A program made the translations under genes and the position numbers. Below, one piece after another: positions 8,397 through 15,602 of a stretch of DNA of 64,000 nt (position 1 is its first letter; every line of letters begins with the position of its first letter). The stretch is from CALROG01 sp943369755 (GTDB lineage Bacteria; Pseudomonadota; Gammaproteobacteria; Burkholderiales; Burkholderiaceae_C): the NCBI GenBank assembly GCA_943369755.1, contig CALROG020000005.1, positions 62,001 to 126,000 on the forward strand, read 5' to 3'. The notes under the pieces were generated by a model. The model did no database searches and was not told the origin of the DNA. It was given only the letters and a program-made list of their open reading frames with translations.

Positions 8397-9191
8397 ATGA
8401 GTGCCGCTGAACTCCACGCCAGGGCCTCCAAAGATTTCGATGTCAAGCTGGCCGAAACCAAAGCCTTGCTGCGCCGCGCCGCCAGCGTCTACGCCCCGGT
8501 AACCCAGGCGTCCAGCCTGGGTGCCGAAGACGTCGTCATCACCCACCTGATCAACAGCCTGGCGCTGGACATCCCGGTGTTTGTTCTGGACACCGGCATG
8601 CTGCATGCCCAGACACTGGCGCTGCTGGCCGATACCCGGGCAAATTCCCGCGCTGCGGTCACGGTGTACCAGCCGGTGCTTCAGCAGGTGGTGCAGTTCG
8701 TGGCCCGCGAGGGCAATGAGCCGATGTACAAAAGCATTGAGCTGCGCAAAGCCTGCTGCCATATCCGCAAGATCGAGCCGCTGGAGCGGGCGCTCAACGG
8801 CCAGCGCGCCTGGATTACCGGGCTGCGCAAAGAGCAGTCGCAGGCCCGCGCCGAGGTGCCCCTGATCGACACCAGCGACGAAGGCAAAACCGGCCGCATC
8901 AAGTTCAACCCGCTCGCGGCCTGGACATGGGGCGACGTATGGCACTACATCCAGCAGCACAGCGTGGCCTACAACCCGCTGCACGACGAGTTTTTCCCCA
9001 GCATTGGCTGCGCGCCTTGTACCCGCGCCATCAGCCTGGGCGAGGACTTCCGCGCCGGGCGCTGGTGGTGGGAAGACGAAGCCGCCAAGGAATGCGGCCT
9101 GCACGTGAAAGAAAACGTCTCCGTTCGGGCTGAGCCTGTCGAAGCCCTTCGACAAGCTCAGGGCGAACGGGCCACAGGAGCACTGGCATGA
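8397..9191 (+). CDS. cysH: Assimilatory adenylylsulfate (APS) reductase, [4Fe-4S] type
   Basis: CysH reduces activated sulfate to sulfite using thioredoxin or glutathione. The 264-residue protein has the PP-loop-like start SSLGAEDVVITHLI. It carries both cysteine pairs of the Fe-S type: KACCHIRKIEPL (Cys120-Cys121) and IGCAPCTR (Cys205, Cys208). These mark an enzyme using APS rather than PAPS, consistent with no cysC kinase being visible in the cluster. The start ATG is 1 bp after the DUF934 stop. Residues 242-258 (reading SVRAEPVEALRQAQGER) are encoded by a 50-bp palindromic repeat and extend the tail. The stop overlaps the cysD start by 4 bp. Confidence 0.92.
   Translation: MSAAELHARASKDFDVKLAETKALLRRAASVYAPVTQASSLGAEDVVITHLINSLALDIPVFVLDTGMLHAQTLALLADTRANSRAAVTVYQPVLQQVVQFVAREGNEPMYKSIELRKACCHIRKIEPLERALNGQRAWITGLRKEQSQARAEVPLIDTSDEGKTGRIKFNPLAAWTWGDVWHYIQQHSVAYNPLHDEFFPSIGCAPCTRAISLGEDFRAGRWWWEDEAAKECGLHVKENVSVRAEPVEALRQAQGERATGALA
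9121..9170. repeat. 50-bp palindromic repeat inside the 3' end of cysH
   Basis: Near-perfect inverted repeat: CCGTTCG pairs with CGAACGG, CTGAGC with GCTCAG, and TGTCGAAG with CTTCGACA around a CC centre. I recognise this sequence type as a common dispersed palindrome of proteobacterial genomes; its translation (VRAEPVEALRQAQGER) recurs at gene ends. Here it is entirely within the cysH reading frame, 18 bp before the cysD start. Confidence 0.85.
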
Positions 9192-10120
9192 ACGCAAGAA
9201 CCGAACCCCAACTGCTGGCCCAGCTAAGCAACCGCCACCTGGACGCACTGGAGGAAGAAACCATCTTCATCCTGCGCGAGGTGGCTGCCACCTTTGAGCG
9301 CCCTGCTCTGCTGTTTTCAGGCGGCAAGGACTCTTTGGTGTTGCTGAAATGCGCCGAAAAGGCTTTTGGCGTGGGGCGCATCCCCTACCCATTGTTGATG
9401 ATCGATACCGGCCACAACTTCCCCGAGGTCACCGACTTTCGCGACCTGCGCGCCAGGGAACTGGGCGCTGAGCTCATCGTGCGCAGCGTCGAAGACTCCA
9501 TGAAGCGCGGCACGGTGCGCCTGGCCCACCCCGGCGAGAGCCGCAATGTGCACCAGTCGGTGACGTTGCTGGAATCCATTGAAGAATTCCGCTTTGATGC
9601 ACTGATTGGCGGGGCCCGCCGCGACGAAGAAAAGGCCCGCGCCAAGGAGCGCATTTTTTCGCACCGCGACAGCTTTGGCCAATGGCAACCCAAGGCCCAG
9701 CGCCCCGAGCTGTGGACGCTGTTCAACACCCGGCTGCAGCCCGGCGAGCACTTCCGGGTGTTCCCGATTTCCAACTGGACTGAGCTGGACGTGTGGCAGT
9801 ACATCGAGCGCGAGCAAATTGCCTTGCCCTCGATCTACTACGCCCACCCGCGCCAGGTGGTACAGCGCAAGGGTCTGCTGGTGCCGGTGACTGAACTCAC
9901 CCCGCCGCGTGACGGCGAAGAGGTGCAAACCCGCACCGTGCGCTTTCGCACTGTGGGCGACATCACCTGCACTTGCCCGGTGGACAGCCCGGCCGCCACG
10001 GCTGCCGAGATCGTGATCGAAACCCTGGCCGCCGACGTGAGCGAGCGCGGCGCCACCCGCATGGACGACAAAACCTCTGACGCTTCGATGGAAAAGCGCA
10101 AAAAAGACGGGTATTTCTAG
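9188..10120 (+). CDS. cysD: Sulfate adenylyltransferase subunit 2
   Basis: The catalytic small subunit of ATP sulfurylase, forming APS from sulfate and ATP with the CysN GTPase. The 310-residue protein has the PP-loop LLFSGGKDSLVLL (about residue 40), MIDTGHNFPEVTDFRD, and GGARRDEEKARAKER. The C-terminus includes RFRTVGDITCTCPVDSPA and ends MEKRKKDGYF. Its ATG overlaps the cysH stop (ATGA), so translation is coupled. Between cysD and cysN there is a 113-bp gap holding a repeat-like element, unusual for this normally tight pair. Confidence 0.96.
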   Translation: MNARTEPQLLAQLSNRHLDALEEETIFILREVAATFERPALLFSGGKDSLVLLKCAEKAFGVGRIPYPLLMIDTGHNFPEVTDFRDLRARELGAELIVRSVEDSMKRGTVRLAHPGESRNVHQSVTLLESIEEFRFDALIGGARRDEEKARAKERIFSHRDSFGQWQPKAQRPELWTLFNTRLQPGEHFRVFPISNWTELDVWQYIEREQIALPSIYYAHPRQVVQRKGLLVPVTELTPPRDGEEVQTRTVRFRTVGDITCTCPVDSPAATAAEIVIETLAADVSERGATRMDDKTSDASMEKRKKDGYF

Positions 10121-10122
10121 GC

Positions 10123-10213
10123 ACACCCCCAGGCTTCGCGCACCTTGTGCGCTTCGCCTCCCCCCTTGCAGGGGGCAACACCAGCGGCCCGGCAAAGCCG
10201 GTTCCGCGGTGTT
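10123..10213. repeat. GC-rich intergenic repeat-like element between cysD and cysN
   Basis: The segment contains two inverted repeats: CCCCCTTGCAGGGGG (10161-10175) and CCGGCAAAGCCGG. The overall type (aggcttcgcgcacc..., CCCCC...GGGGGC, aGCGGCCCGGCAAAGCCGGTT) is one I associate with intergenic repeats of Comamonadaceae. It separates cysD from cysN and ends about 10 bp before the cysN ribosome site. It could form an RNA hairpin affecting the CysD:CysN ratio (inference). Confidence 0.55.
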
Positions 10214-10233
10214 CATCAGAATGGAGAATCACT

Positions 10234-11550
10234 TTGACTGCTCATGTAACTGAACGACCCGCCGCCACCCTGCTGGACACCAGCACTGCCCTGCGCTTCA
10301 TCACCTGCGGCAGCGTGGACGACGGCAAAAGCACGCTGATCGGCCGCTTGCTGGTGGACAGCAAGTCAGTGCTGCAAGACCAATTGGCCGGTGTTCAACG
10401 CTCCGGCGAAACCGACCTGGCCCTGCTGACCGACGGGCTGAGCGCCGAGCGCGAACAGGGCATCACCATCGACGTGGCCTACCGCTACTTCGCCACGCCG
10501 GGGCGCAAGTTCGTCATTGGCGATACCCCGGGCCACGAGCAATACACCCGCAACATGGTCACCGCCGCCTCCAGCGCCGACGCCGCCGTGGTGCTGGTCG
10601 ATGCCACCAAGCTGGACTGGGCCAGCCCCCAGCTGGAGCTGCTGGTGCAAACCCGTCGCCATTCGCTGCTGGTCAATTTGCTGCGGGTGCCGTCCATCGT
10701 GTTCGCGGTGAACAAACTCGACGCTGTGGCCGACCCCACCCTGGCGTTCAGCCATATCAGCGCGGCACTGCAAGCCTTTGCCCTGGCGGCCGGCATCACG
10801 GTGCGGGCCATCGTGCCGATCTCGGCGCTCAAGGGCCACAACGTGGTGGCGGCGCAACCCGGCTGGTGCGGCTATCAAGGCCTGTCGCTGCTGGCGCTGC
10901 TGGAACAACTGCCCACGACCCCGGCCGAGACCACTGAAGCCTTTGCCTTCCCGGTGCAGTGGGTCGAAAAATTCTCGTCTTCGTCTGACACCGCGCAAGG
11001 CCGCAGGGTGGTCTGGGGCCGGGTGGCCACGGGCGGCGTGCAGCCGGGCCAGAGCGTCACCGTGCTGCCCGGTGGCCAGACCGCCAGGGTGGCCCAGGTG
11101 CTTGACCATGCGCGCCAGCCCCACGCGGTGCTGGCCGGGCACAGCGCAGGCATCGTGCTGGACCGTGAAGTCGACGTCTCGCGTGGTGACTGGTTGCTGG
11201 CCGCCCCCGTCGATGGCCTGGCAGAGGCACCGTTGCAACCAGTGCGCGAGATCAGGGCCACCATTGCCTGGCTGGACGACCAAGCCCTGGTGGCCGGCCG
11301 GGTGTACTGGGCGCTGCATGGGCACCGCTGGGTCAAGGCCAAGGTGACCCGTATCGTGCACCGGCTCAACGTCAACACACTGGCCGAAGAAGACGCTACC
11401 CAGCTCGAACCCAACGCCATCGGCCATGTCGAACTGACGCTGCAAGAGCCACTGGCCACCCTGCCCTACGCCCGTTCGCGCGTTCTCGGGTCGTTGATTC
11501 TGGTGGACACCGCCAGCCACAAAACCTCGGGTGCAGTGCTGATCCTCTGA
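10234..11550 (+). CDS. cysN: Sulfate adenylyltransferase subunit 1 (GTPase)
   Basis: CysN couples GTP hydrolysis to APS formation by CysD. The 438-residue protein is EF-Tu-like. It has the P-loop GSVDDGKST (about 26-34), ERE(Q)GITIDVAYRYF, the G3 motif DTPGHEQY, the G4 motif NKLD, and a C-terminal beta-barrel. The preferred start is TTG at 10234, 7 bp after GGAG at 10223-10226. The frame is open upstream to a GTG at 10147, but that would translate the repeat element and adds no family sequence. No cysC kinase fusion follows, consistent with APS-type CysH. Confidence 0.93.
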   Translation: MTAHVTERPAATLLDTSTALRFITCGSVDDGKSTLIGRLLVDSKSVLQDQLAGVQRSGETDLALLTDGLSAEREQGITIDVAYRYFATPGRKFVIGDTPGHEQYTRNMVTAASSADAAVVLVDATKLDWASPQLELLVQTRRHSLLVNLLRVPSIVFAVNKLDAVADPTLAFSHISAALQAFALAAGITVRAIVPISALKGHNVVAAQPGWCGYQGLSLLALLEQLPTTPAETTEAFAFPVQWVEKFSSSSDTAQGRRVVWGRVATGGVQPGQSVTVLPGGQTARVAQVLDHARQPHAVLAGHSAGIVLDREVDVSRGDWLLAAPVDGLAEAPLQPVREIRATIAWLDDQALVAGRVYWALHGHRWVKAKVTRIVHRLNVNTLAEEDATQLEPNAIGHVELTLQEPLATLPYARSRVLGSLILVDTASHKTSGAVLIL

Positions 11551-11651
11551 GCTGCGTCAATTCGACCCCTGGGTCAGCAGGCCTACACGGCCGGGTCGCA
11601 CCACGAAACGCCATAAAATCAAGGGTTTTCCCCCAAAGCCCACAAACTCAC

Positions 11652-11981
11652 ATGACCCACGTCGTCACCGAATCCTGTATCCGTTGCAAGTACACCGACT
11701 GTGTGGACGTCTGCCCGGTGGACTGCTTCCGCGAAGGCCCGAACATGCTGGTGATCGACCCGGACGAGTGCATTGACTGCGCGGTCTGCATCCCCGAGTG
11801 CCCGGTCAACGCGATCTACGCCGAAGAAGACGTGCCCGCGGATCAAATGGCCTTCATCAAGCTCAACGTCGAGCTGAGCCAGCAGGCGGGCTGGAAGAGC
11901 ATCACCAAACGCAAGCCCGCGCTGCCTGACGCGGATGACTGGAAAGACACCCCCGGAAAGATTTCCGAGCTGGTGCGCTAA
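11652..11981 (+). CDS. fdxA: Ferredoxin FdxA, 7Fe-8S type
   Basis: A 109-residue soluble electron carrier with one [3Fe-4S] and one [4Fe-4S] cluster. Cysteines lie in SCIRCKYTDCVDVCPVDCF near the N-terminus and ECIDCAVCIPECPVNAIY near residue 40. The C-terminal extension rich in charged residues (ISELVR end) is typical of the proteobacterial FdxA family. A ferredoxin-NADP reductase gene begins 7 bp after its stop, so the two likely form an electron-transfer unit. It follows the cys operon by 101 bp on the same strand. Confidence 0.95.
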   Translation: MTHVVTESCIRCKYTDCVDVCPVDCFREGPNMLVIDPDECIDCAVCIPECPVNAIYAEEDVPADQMAFIKLNVELSQQAGWKSITKRKPALPDADDWKDTPGKISELVR

Positions 11982-11988
11982 AGGAATC

Positions 11989-13092
11989 ATGGAACCTCAA
12001 CTCAAACAAGAAGTGATTGACACCGCTGCAACCTACGACGGCCCGATAGAAACCGACGCTGTGATCATCGGGGCCGGCCCTGTGGGCCTGTTCCAGGTGT
12101 TCGAGCTCGGCCTGCTCGAAATCAAGGCCCACGTGATTGACTCCCTGGCCTATCCGGGCGGCCAGCCGGTAGAGCTGTACCCCGACAAGCCGATCTACGA
12201 CATACCCGCCATTCCGGTGTGCACTGGCCAGGGCCTGACCGACGCCCTGCTCAAGCAGATTGAGCCGTTTGGAGCCACCTTCCACCTGGGCCAGACGGTC
12301 ACGACCGTGCAAAAGCAGGACGATGGCCGCTTTTTTGTCGAGACCTCCCGCGGCGCACAGTTCCTGACCAAGACCATCTTCATCGCCGCCGGTGTTGGGG
12401 CCTTTGAGCCGCGCTTGCTCAAGCTCGATGGCCTGGCAAAGTTTGAAGGCTCGCAGCTCTTTTACCGGGTCAAGAACCCCGCCGACTTTGCTGACAAAAA
12501 CATCGTCATCGTGGGCGGCGGCGACTCTGCCCTGGACTGGGCCCTGAACTTCGTCAACGAGGGTCCGCACAAAGCCGAAAGCGTCATCCTGATTCACCGG
12601 CGCGACGGCTTCAAGGCCGCGCCGGCAAGTGTGGCCAAGATGAAAGCGCTGTGCGACGCCTACGAAATGCAGTTCATCGTGGGCCAGATCACCGGCTACG
12701 ACGAAACCGATGGCAAGCTCACCGGTGCCAAAGTGACCGGTGCCGACGGCGTAACCCGCGTGGTGCCGCTGGACATGCTGCTGGTTTTCTTTGGCCTTTC
12801 CCCCAAGCTCGGGCCCATTGCCGACTGGGGCCTGCAAATCGAGCGCAAGCAACTGGTGGTGGACACTGAAAAGTTTTCCACCAGCGTGCCCGGCATTTTT
12901 GCGGTGGGCGACATCAACACCTACCCGGGCAAGAAGAAGCTGATTTTGAGCGGCTTCCATGAGTGCGCACTGGCCGCCTTTGGTGCTGCGGCCCTGATCT
13001 TCCCCGAGAAGGGCAAGATTCATTTGCAGTACACCACCACCTCACCCAAGCTGCACAAAGTTTTGGGGGTGGAGAGCCCGGTGTTCGACTAA
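11989..13092 (+). CDS. Ferredoxin-NADP reductase (thioredoxin-reductase-like type)
   Basis: A 367-residue flavoprotein with the FAD-binding motif AVIIGAGPVGLFQVFELG near residue 24 and the NAD(P)-binding motif IVIVGGGDSALDWALNF near residue 172. It also has a C-terminal FAD motif GIFAVGDINTYPGKKKLIL. This fits the TrxR-like FNR family, which lacks the CxxC redox pair of true thioredoxin reductases; none is visible here. It probably transfers electrons between NADPH and the adjacent FdxA. The start ATG at 11989 is preceded by AAAGGA. A strong terminator follows the stop. Confidence 0.9.
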   Translation: MEPQLKQEVIDTAATYDGPIETDAVIIGAGPVGLFQVFELGLLEIKAHVIDSLAYPGGQPVELYPDKPIYDIPAIPVCTGQGLTDALLKQIEPFGATFHLGQTVTTVQKQDDGRFFVETSRGAQFLTKTIFIAAGVGAFEPRLLKLDGLAKFEGSQLFYRVKNPADFADKNIVIVGGGDSALDWALNFVNEGPHKAESVILIHRRDGFKAAPASVAKMKALCDAYEMQFIVGQITGYDETDGKLTGAKVTGADGVTRVVPLDMLLVFFGLSPKLGPIADWGLQIERKQLVVDTEKFSTSVPGIFAVGDINTYPGKKKLILSGFHECALAAFGAAALIFPEKGKIHLQYTTTSPKLHKVLGVESPVFD

Positions 13093-13113
13093 AACCCGCG
13101 CCACGCGCCAGCC

Positions 13114-13143
13114 AAAAAAGCCCGCACTGGTGCGGGCTTTTTT
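13114..13143 (+). terminator. Rho-independent terminator after the FNR gene
   Basis: AAAAAAGCCCGCAC, a short loop and GTGCGGGCTTTTTT form a long stem with a T-run on either strand. It ends the fdxA-FNR transcript. Confidence 0.9.
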
Positions 13144-13270
13144 GCGCCTGCGCATTGCACTAAAGAGCCCGGCAACGAAGTCTGGCAGCGCGTGGGGCCA
13201 TCACCGGCCTTAATCGAACTGTCACACAGCGGCCATAACCTGCCTTCTTTTGTTGTTGCGGAAAGAAGCC

Positions 13271-15313
13271 ATGCTTGCAGACCTGCTGAACCCCTTCGTC
13301 GCCTCCAGAACCCGTCGCAAGATGCTGTTGGCCGGCTCGCTCACCGCGGCCGCGCTGCTGCTGGCAGCGTGCGGCGGCTCTGATGCGGAGCCACCGGCAT
13401 TTACCTTGCAATTGCTGCATGTGGCAGACGCCGACGGCAGCGACACCACCGCCCTGGGCAGCGTTGCCAACCTTTCGGGCCTGGTGTCACGCTTCCGGGC
13501 TGAGTTGCCCAACAACACCATGGTGGTCAGCTCGGGCGACAACTACATTCCGGGCCCGCGCTTCAATGCCTCGGGCGACCCGGCGCTGGCCTCCCTGCTG
13601 GGTGTGCCAGACGTCGGCAGGGCCGATATCGCCTTGCTTAACGCCATGGGTATTCAGGCCTCTGCGCTGGGTAACCACGAACTCGACCTGGGGCCGCTGC
13701 AGTTCAACAACATCATCAACTCAGCGACCAGTGGCACCAACCGCTGGGAAGGCGCGCAGTTTCCGTATCTGGCCTACAACGTCAACTTTGCGGCCGACTC
13801 CACAGTGGCGGCCCGTGTCGCGCCCAATGGCGGCAACGTCACGACCCTGGCCAACCGGGTCAGCGGCTGGGCCCGAATCACGGTGGGCAGTGAAACGATT
13901 GGTGTGATCGGGGCCAGTTCGCCCGTGTTCACCACCATCGCCACCACCGGCAACCTGGGCTTCACACCCGCACAAACCGGTGGCGGCAACTTCGATGTGG
14001 CGGCACTGGCGGCCAACCTGCAAGCAGGCGTGAACGAAATGCGCGCTGCGGGCATCAACAAGATCGTGCTGCTGGCCCACATGCAGACCATTTCAGTGGA
14101 ACGCCAGCTCGCCACGCTGCTGGACGGGGTGGACATCATCGTGGCCGGCGGCTCCAACACCCTGCTGAGCGACTCCACCGACACCCTGCGCGCAGGCGAC
14201 CAGTCGGCCGGGACTTACCCGATCTTGCTGAACTCGCGCAGCAACGAGCCGGTGGTGGTGGTGAACGTGGACGCCGACTACAAATACCTTGGCCGGTTGA
14301 TTGCGCCGTTTGATGCGCAGGGCCGGTTGATGCCGGCGCTGTTCGACACCGCGCGCAGCGGTGCCCAGGTCACCAGCCAGGCCAGCGACACGGCCGGCAG
14401 CGTAACCCCAAATCCGCGCGTGGTTCAGATCCGCGACGCGCTGAACGGCGTGATCCGTGCGCAAGACGGCAACGTACAAGGCAGCACCAGCGTCTTTCTG
14501 GACGGCCGCCGGGCCTCGGTACGCAATCAGGAAACCAACTTTGGCAACCTGACGGCCGATGCCAACCTGGCCTATGCACAGGCAATTGACCCGACGGTGC
14601 GCATCTCGCTGAAAAACGGTGGCGGCATCCGCTCCGAGATCGGCGAGATCACCGCCCCGGCTGGCTCCATCGACACCAGCCAGGCCATCCTGTCGCCGCC
14701 CAAGGCCAACCCTGACGCGAACCGGGCCGCTGGAGAGATATCGCAGCTCGCCATTGCGTCATCCCTGCGTTTCAACAACAGCCTGGCCACCCTGGACGTT
14801 ACCGCCGCCCGCCTCAAGGAACTGCTGGAGCATGGCGTGGCAGTACTCGGCTCGCAAGGCCGGTTCCCGCAAATTGGCGGCATGGCCTTCAGCTACGACC
14901 CGGCCGCCACGGCCCAGGTGGTCAGCACTGCGGGTGCTGTCACAACGGCGGGCAGCCGTATCCGTTCGCTCAGCGTTGGCACCGATGTGGTGGTTCGCAA
15001 CGGCGTGGTGCAGGGCGACCCGAGTCGGGTGTTCCGGCTGGTGACGCTGGGCTTTCTGGCCGATGGCGGCGACGGCTACCCGTTTGGCGCAGTAGCCAGC
15101 CAGACCAACCGGGTGAACCTGAACACCGTGGCCACCGCTGCAACCGCAGGCGGGCGCTCAAGCTTCGCAGCGCCAGGCACCGAGCAAGATGCACTGGGCG
15201 AATTTTTGCAGTCGCGCTTTCGCACGACTCCGTTTGCTCTGGCGGAAACTGCCGAGGCGCTGGACACCCGGATTCAAAACATCGCTCGGCGCACCGATAC
15301 CGTGTTGCCCTGA
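13271..15313 (+). CDS. 5'-nucleotidase/metallophosphoesterase family lipoprotein
   Basis: A 680-residue UshA-like protein. The N-terminus has a basic region (SRTRRK), a hydrophobic stretch and the lipobox LLAAC, so it should be an exported lipoprotein. An N-terminal metallophosphatase domain (about 40-370) has SSGDNY and ALGNHELDLG. A C-terminal nucleotide-binding domain has NFGNLTADANLAYA and NGGGIRSEIGEIT. Two canonical metal sites look altered: the usual DxHG motif reads DADG, and the usual GHSH loop reads AGGSN. The start at ATG 13271 is preferred to TTG 13250. It likely hydrolyses nucleotides or other phosphoesters outside the cytoplasmic membrane, but activity is uncertain. Confidence 0.82.
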   Translation: MLADLLNPFVASRTRRKMLLAGSLTAAALLLAACGGSDAEPPAFTLQLLHVADADGSDTTALGSVANLSGLVSRFRAELPNNTMVVSSGDNYIPGPRFNASGDPALASLLGVPDVGRADIALLNAMGIQASALGNHELDLGPLQFNNIINSATSGTNRWEGAQFPYLAYNVNFAADSTVAARVAPNGGNVTTLANRVSGWARITVGSETIGVIGASSPVFTTIATTGNLGFTPAQTGGGNFDVAALAANLQAGVNEMRAAGINKIVLLAHMQTISVERQLATLLDGVDIIVAGGSNTLLSDSTDTLRAGDQSAGTYPILLNSRSNEPVVVVNVDADYKYLGRLIAPFDAQGRLMPALFDTARSGAQVTSQASDTAGSVTPNPRVVQIRDALNGVIRAQDGNVQGSTSVFLDGRRASVRNQETNFGNLTADANLAYAQAIDPTVRISLKNGGGIRSEIGEITAPAGSIDTSQAILSPPKANPDANRAAGEISQLAIASSLRFNNSLATLDVTAARLKELLEHGVAVLGSQGRFPQIGGMAFSYDPAATAQVVSTAGAVTTAGSRIRSLSVGTDVVVRNGVVQGDPSRVFRLVTLGFLADGGDGYPFGAVASQTNRVNLNTVATAATAGGRSSFAAPGTEQDALGEFLQSRFRTTPFALAETAEALDTRIQNIARRTDTVLP

Positions 15314-15349
15314 CGCGCCGGGGGCGTTAGGCCCCCTGCCAATCGCCGG

Positions 15350-15380
15350 AAAAGCCGCTGCCACTGCAGCGGCTTTTTTC
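15350..15380 (+). terminator. Rho-independent terminator after the 5'-nucleotidase gene
   Basis: AAAAGCCGCTG, loop CCACT-type, then CAGCGGCTTTTTTC. A clear GC-rich stem followed by a T-run, placed 37 bp after the stop and before the riboswitch transcript. Confidence 0.88.
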
Positions 15381-15426
15381 ATTCCGCGCCCGCTTTACAA
15401 TACGCGCTGCACTCGCAAGGGTGCAA

Positions 15427-15525
15427 CTCGCTAGGGGTGTTGCCGCGCTGCAAATTTGCAGTGGGGCGACTGAGAAAGTCCCTTTGAACCTGATTGAGGT
15501 AATCCTCGCGCAGGGAAGCAAGCTC
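15427..15525 (+). promoter_or_regulatory. TPP riboswitch (thi-box)
   Basis: The conserved thiamine pyrophosphate aptamer elements appear in order. GGGGTG is at about 15434, CTGAGA at 15470-15475, then CCCTTTGAACCTGA ending at 15493, GGTAAT at 15498-15503, and CTCGCGCAGGGAAGCAAG up to 15523. The ends (CTCGCT at 15427 and AGCAAG at 15518) can pair as P1. It lies 78 bp upstream of a TonB-dependent receptor gene. TPP binding normally shuts off the downstream gene, so the receptor should be made under thiamine limitation. Confidence 0.95.
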
Positions 15526-15602
15526 CAAGGTGGTGCCCTCTTCTCCCGGGCACTTTTCCACCAAAGCAAGCCGACCTGCCATTGCGTTGAAAGACAAACG
15601 TC

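Noticed and set aside
6506..8461. 651-codon open frame on the minus strand antisense to cysI
   Set aside because: Its composition is that of a shadow of a GC-rich gene; no motif, and the plus-strand CysI is unambiguous.
10147..10233. GTG 10147 as the cysN start
   Set aside because: It would translate the intergenic repeat-like element; TTG 10234 has a proper ribosome site and matches the family N-terminus.
15533..15556. Definite intrinsic terminator in the TPP riboswitch expression platform
   Set aside because: The GTGCCC/GGGCAC stem has a long loop and only four T; too weak to call, so mentioned only as a possibility.
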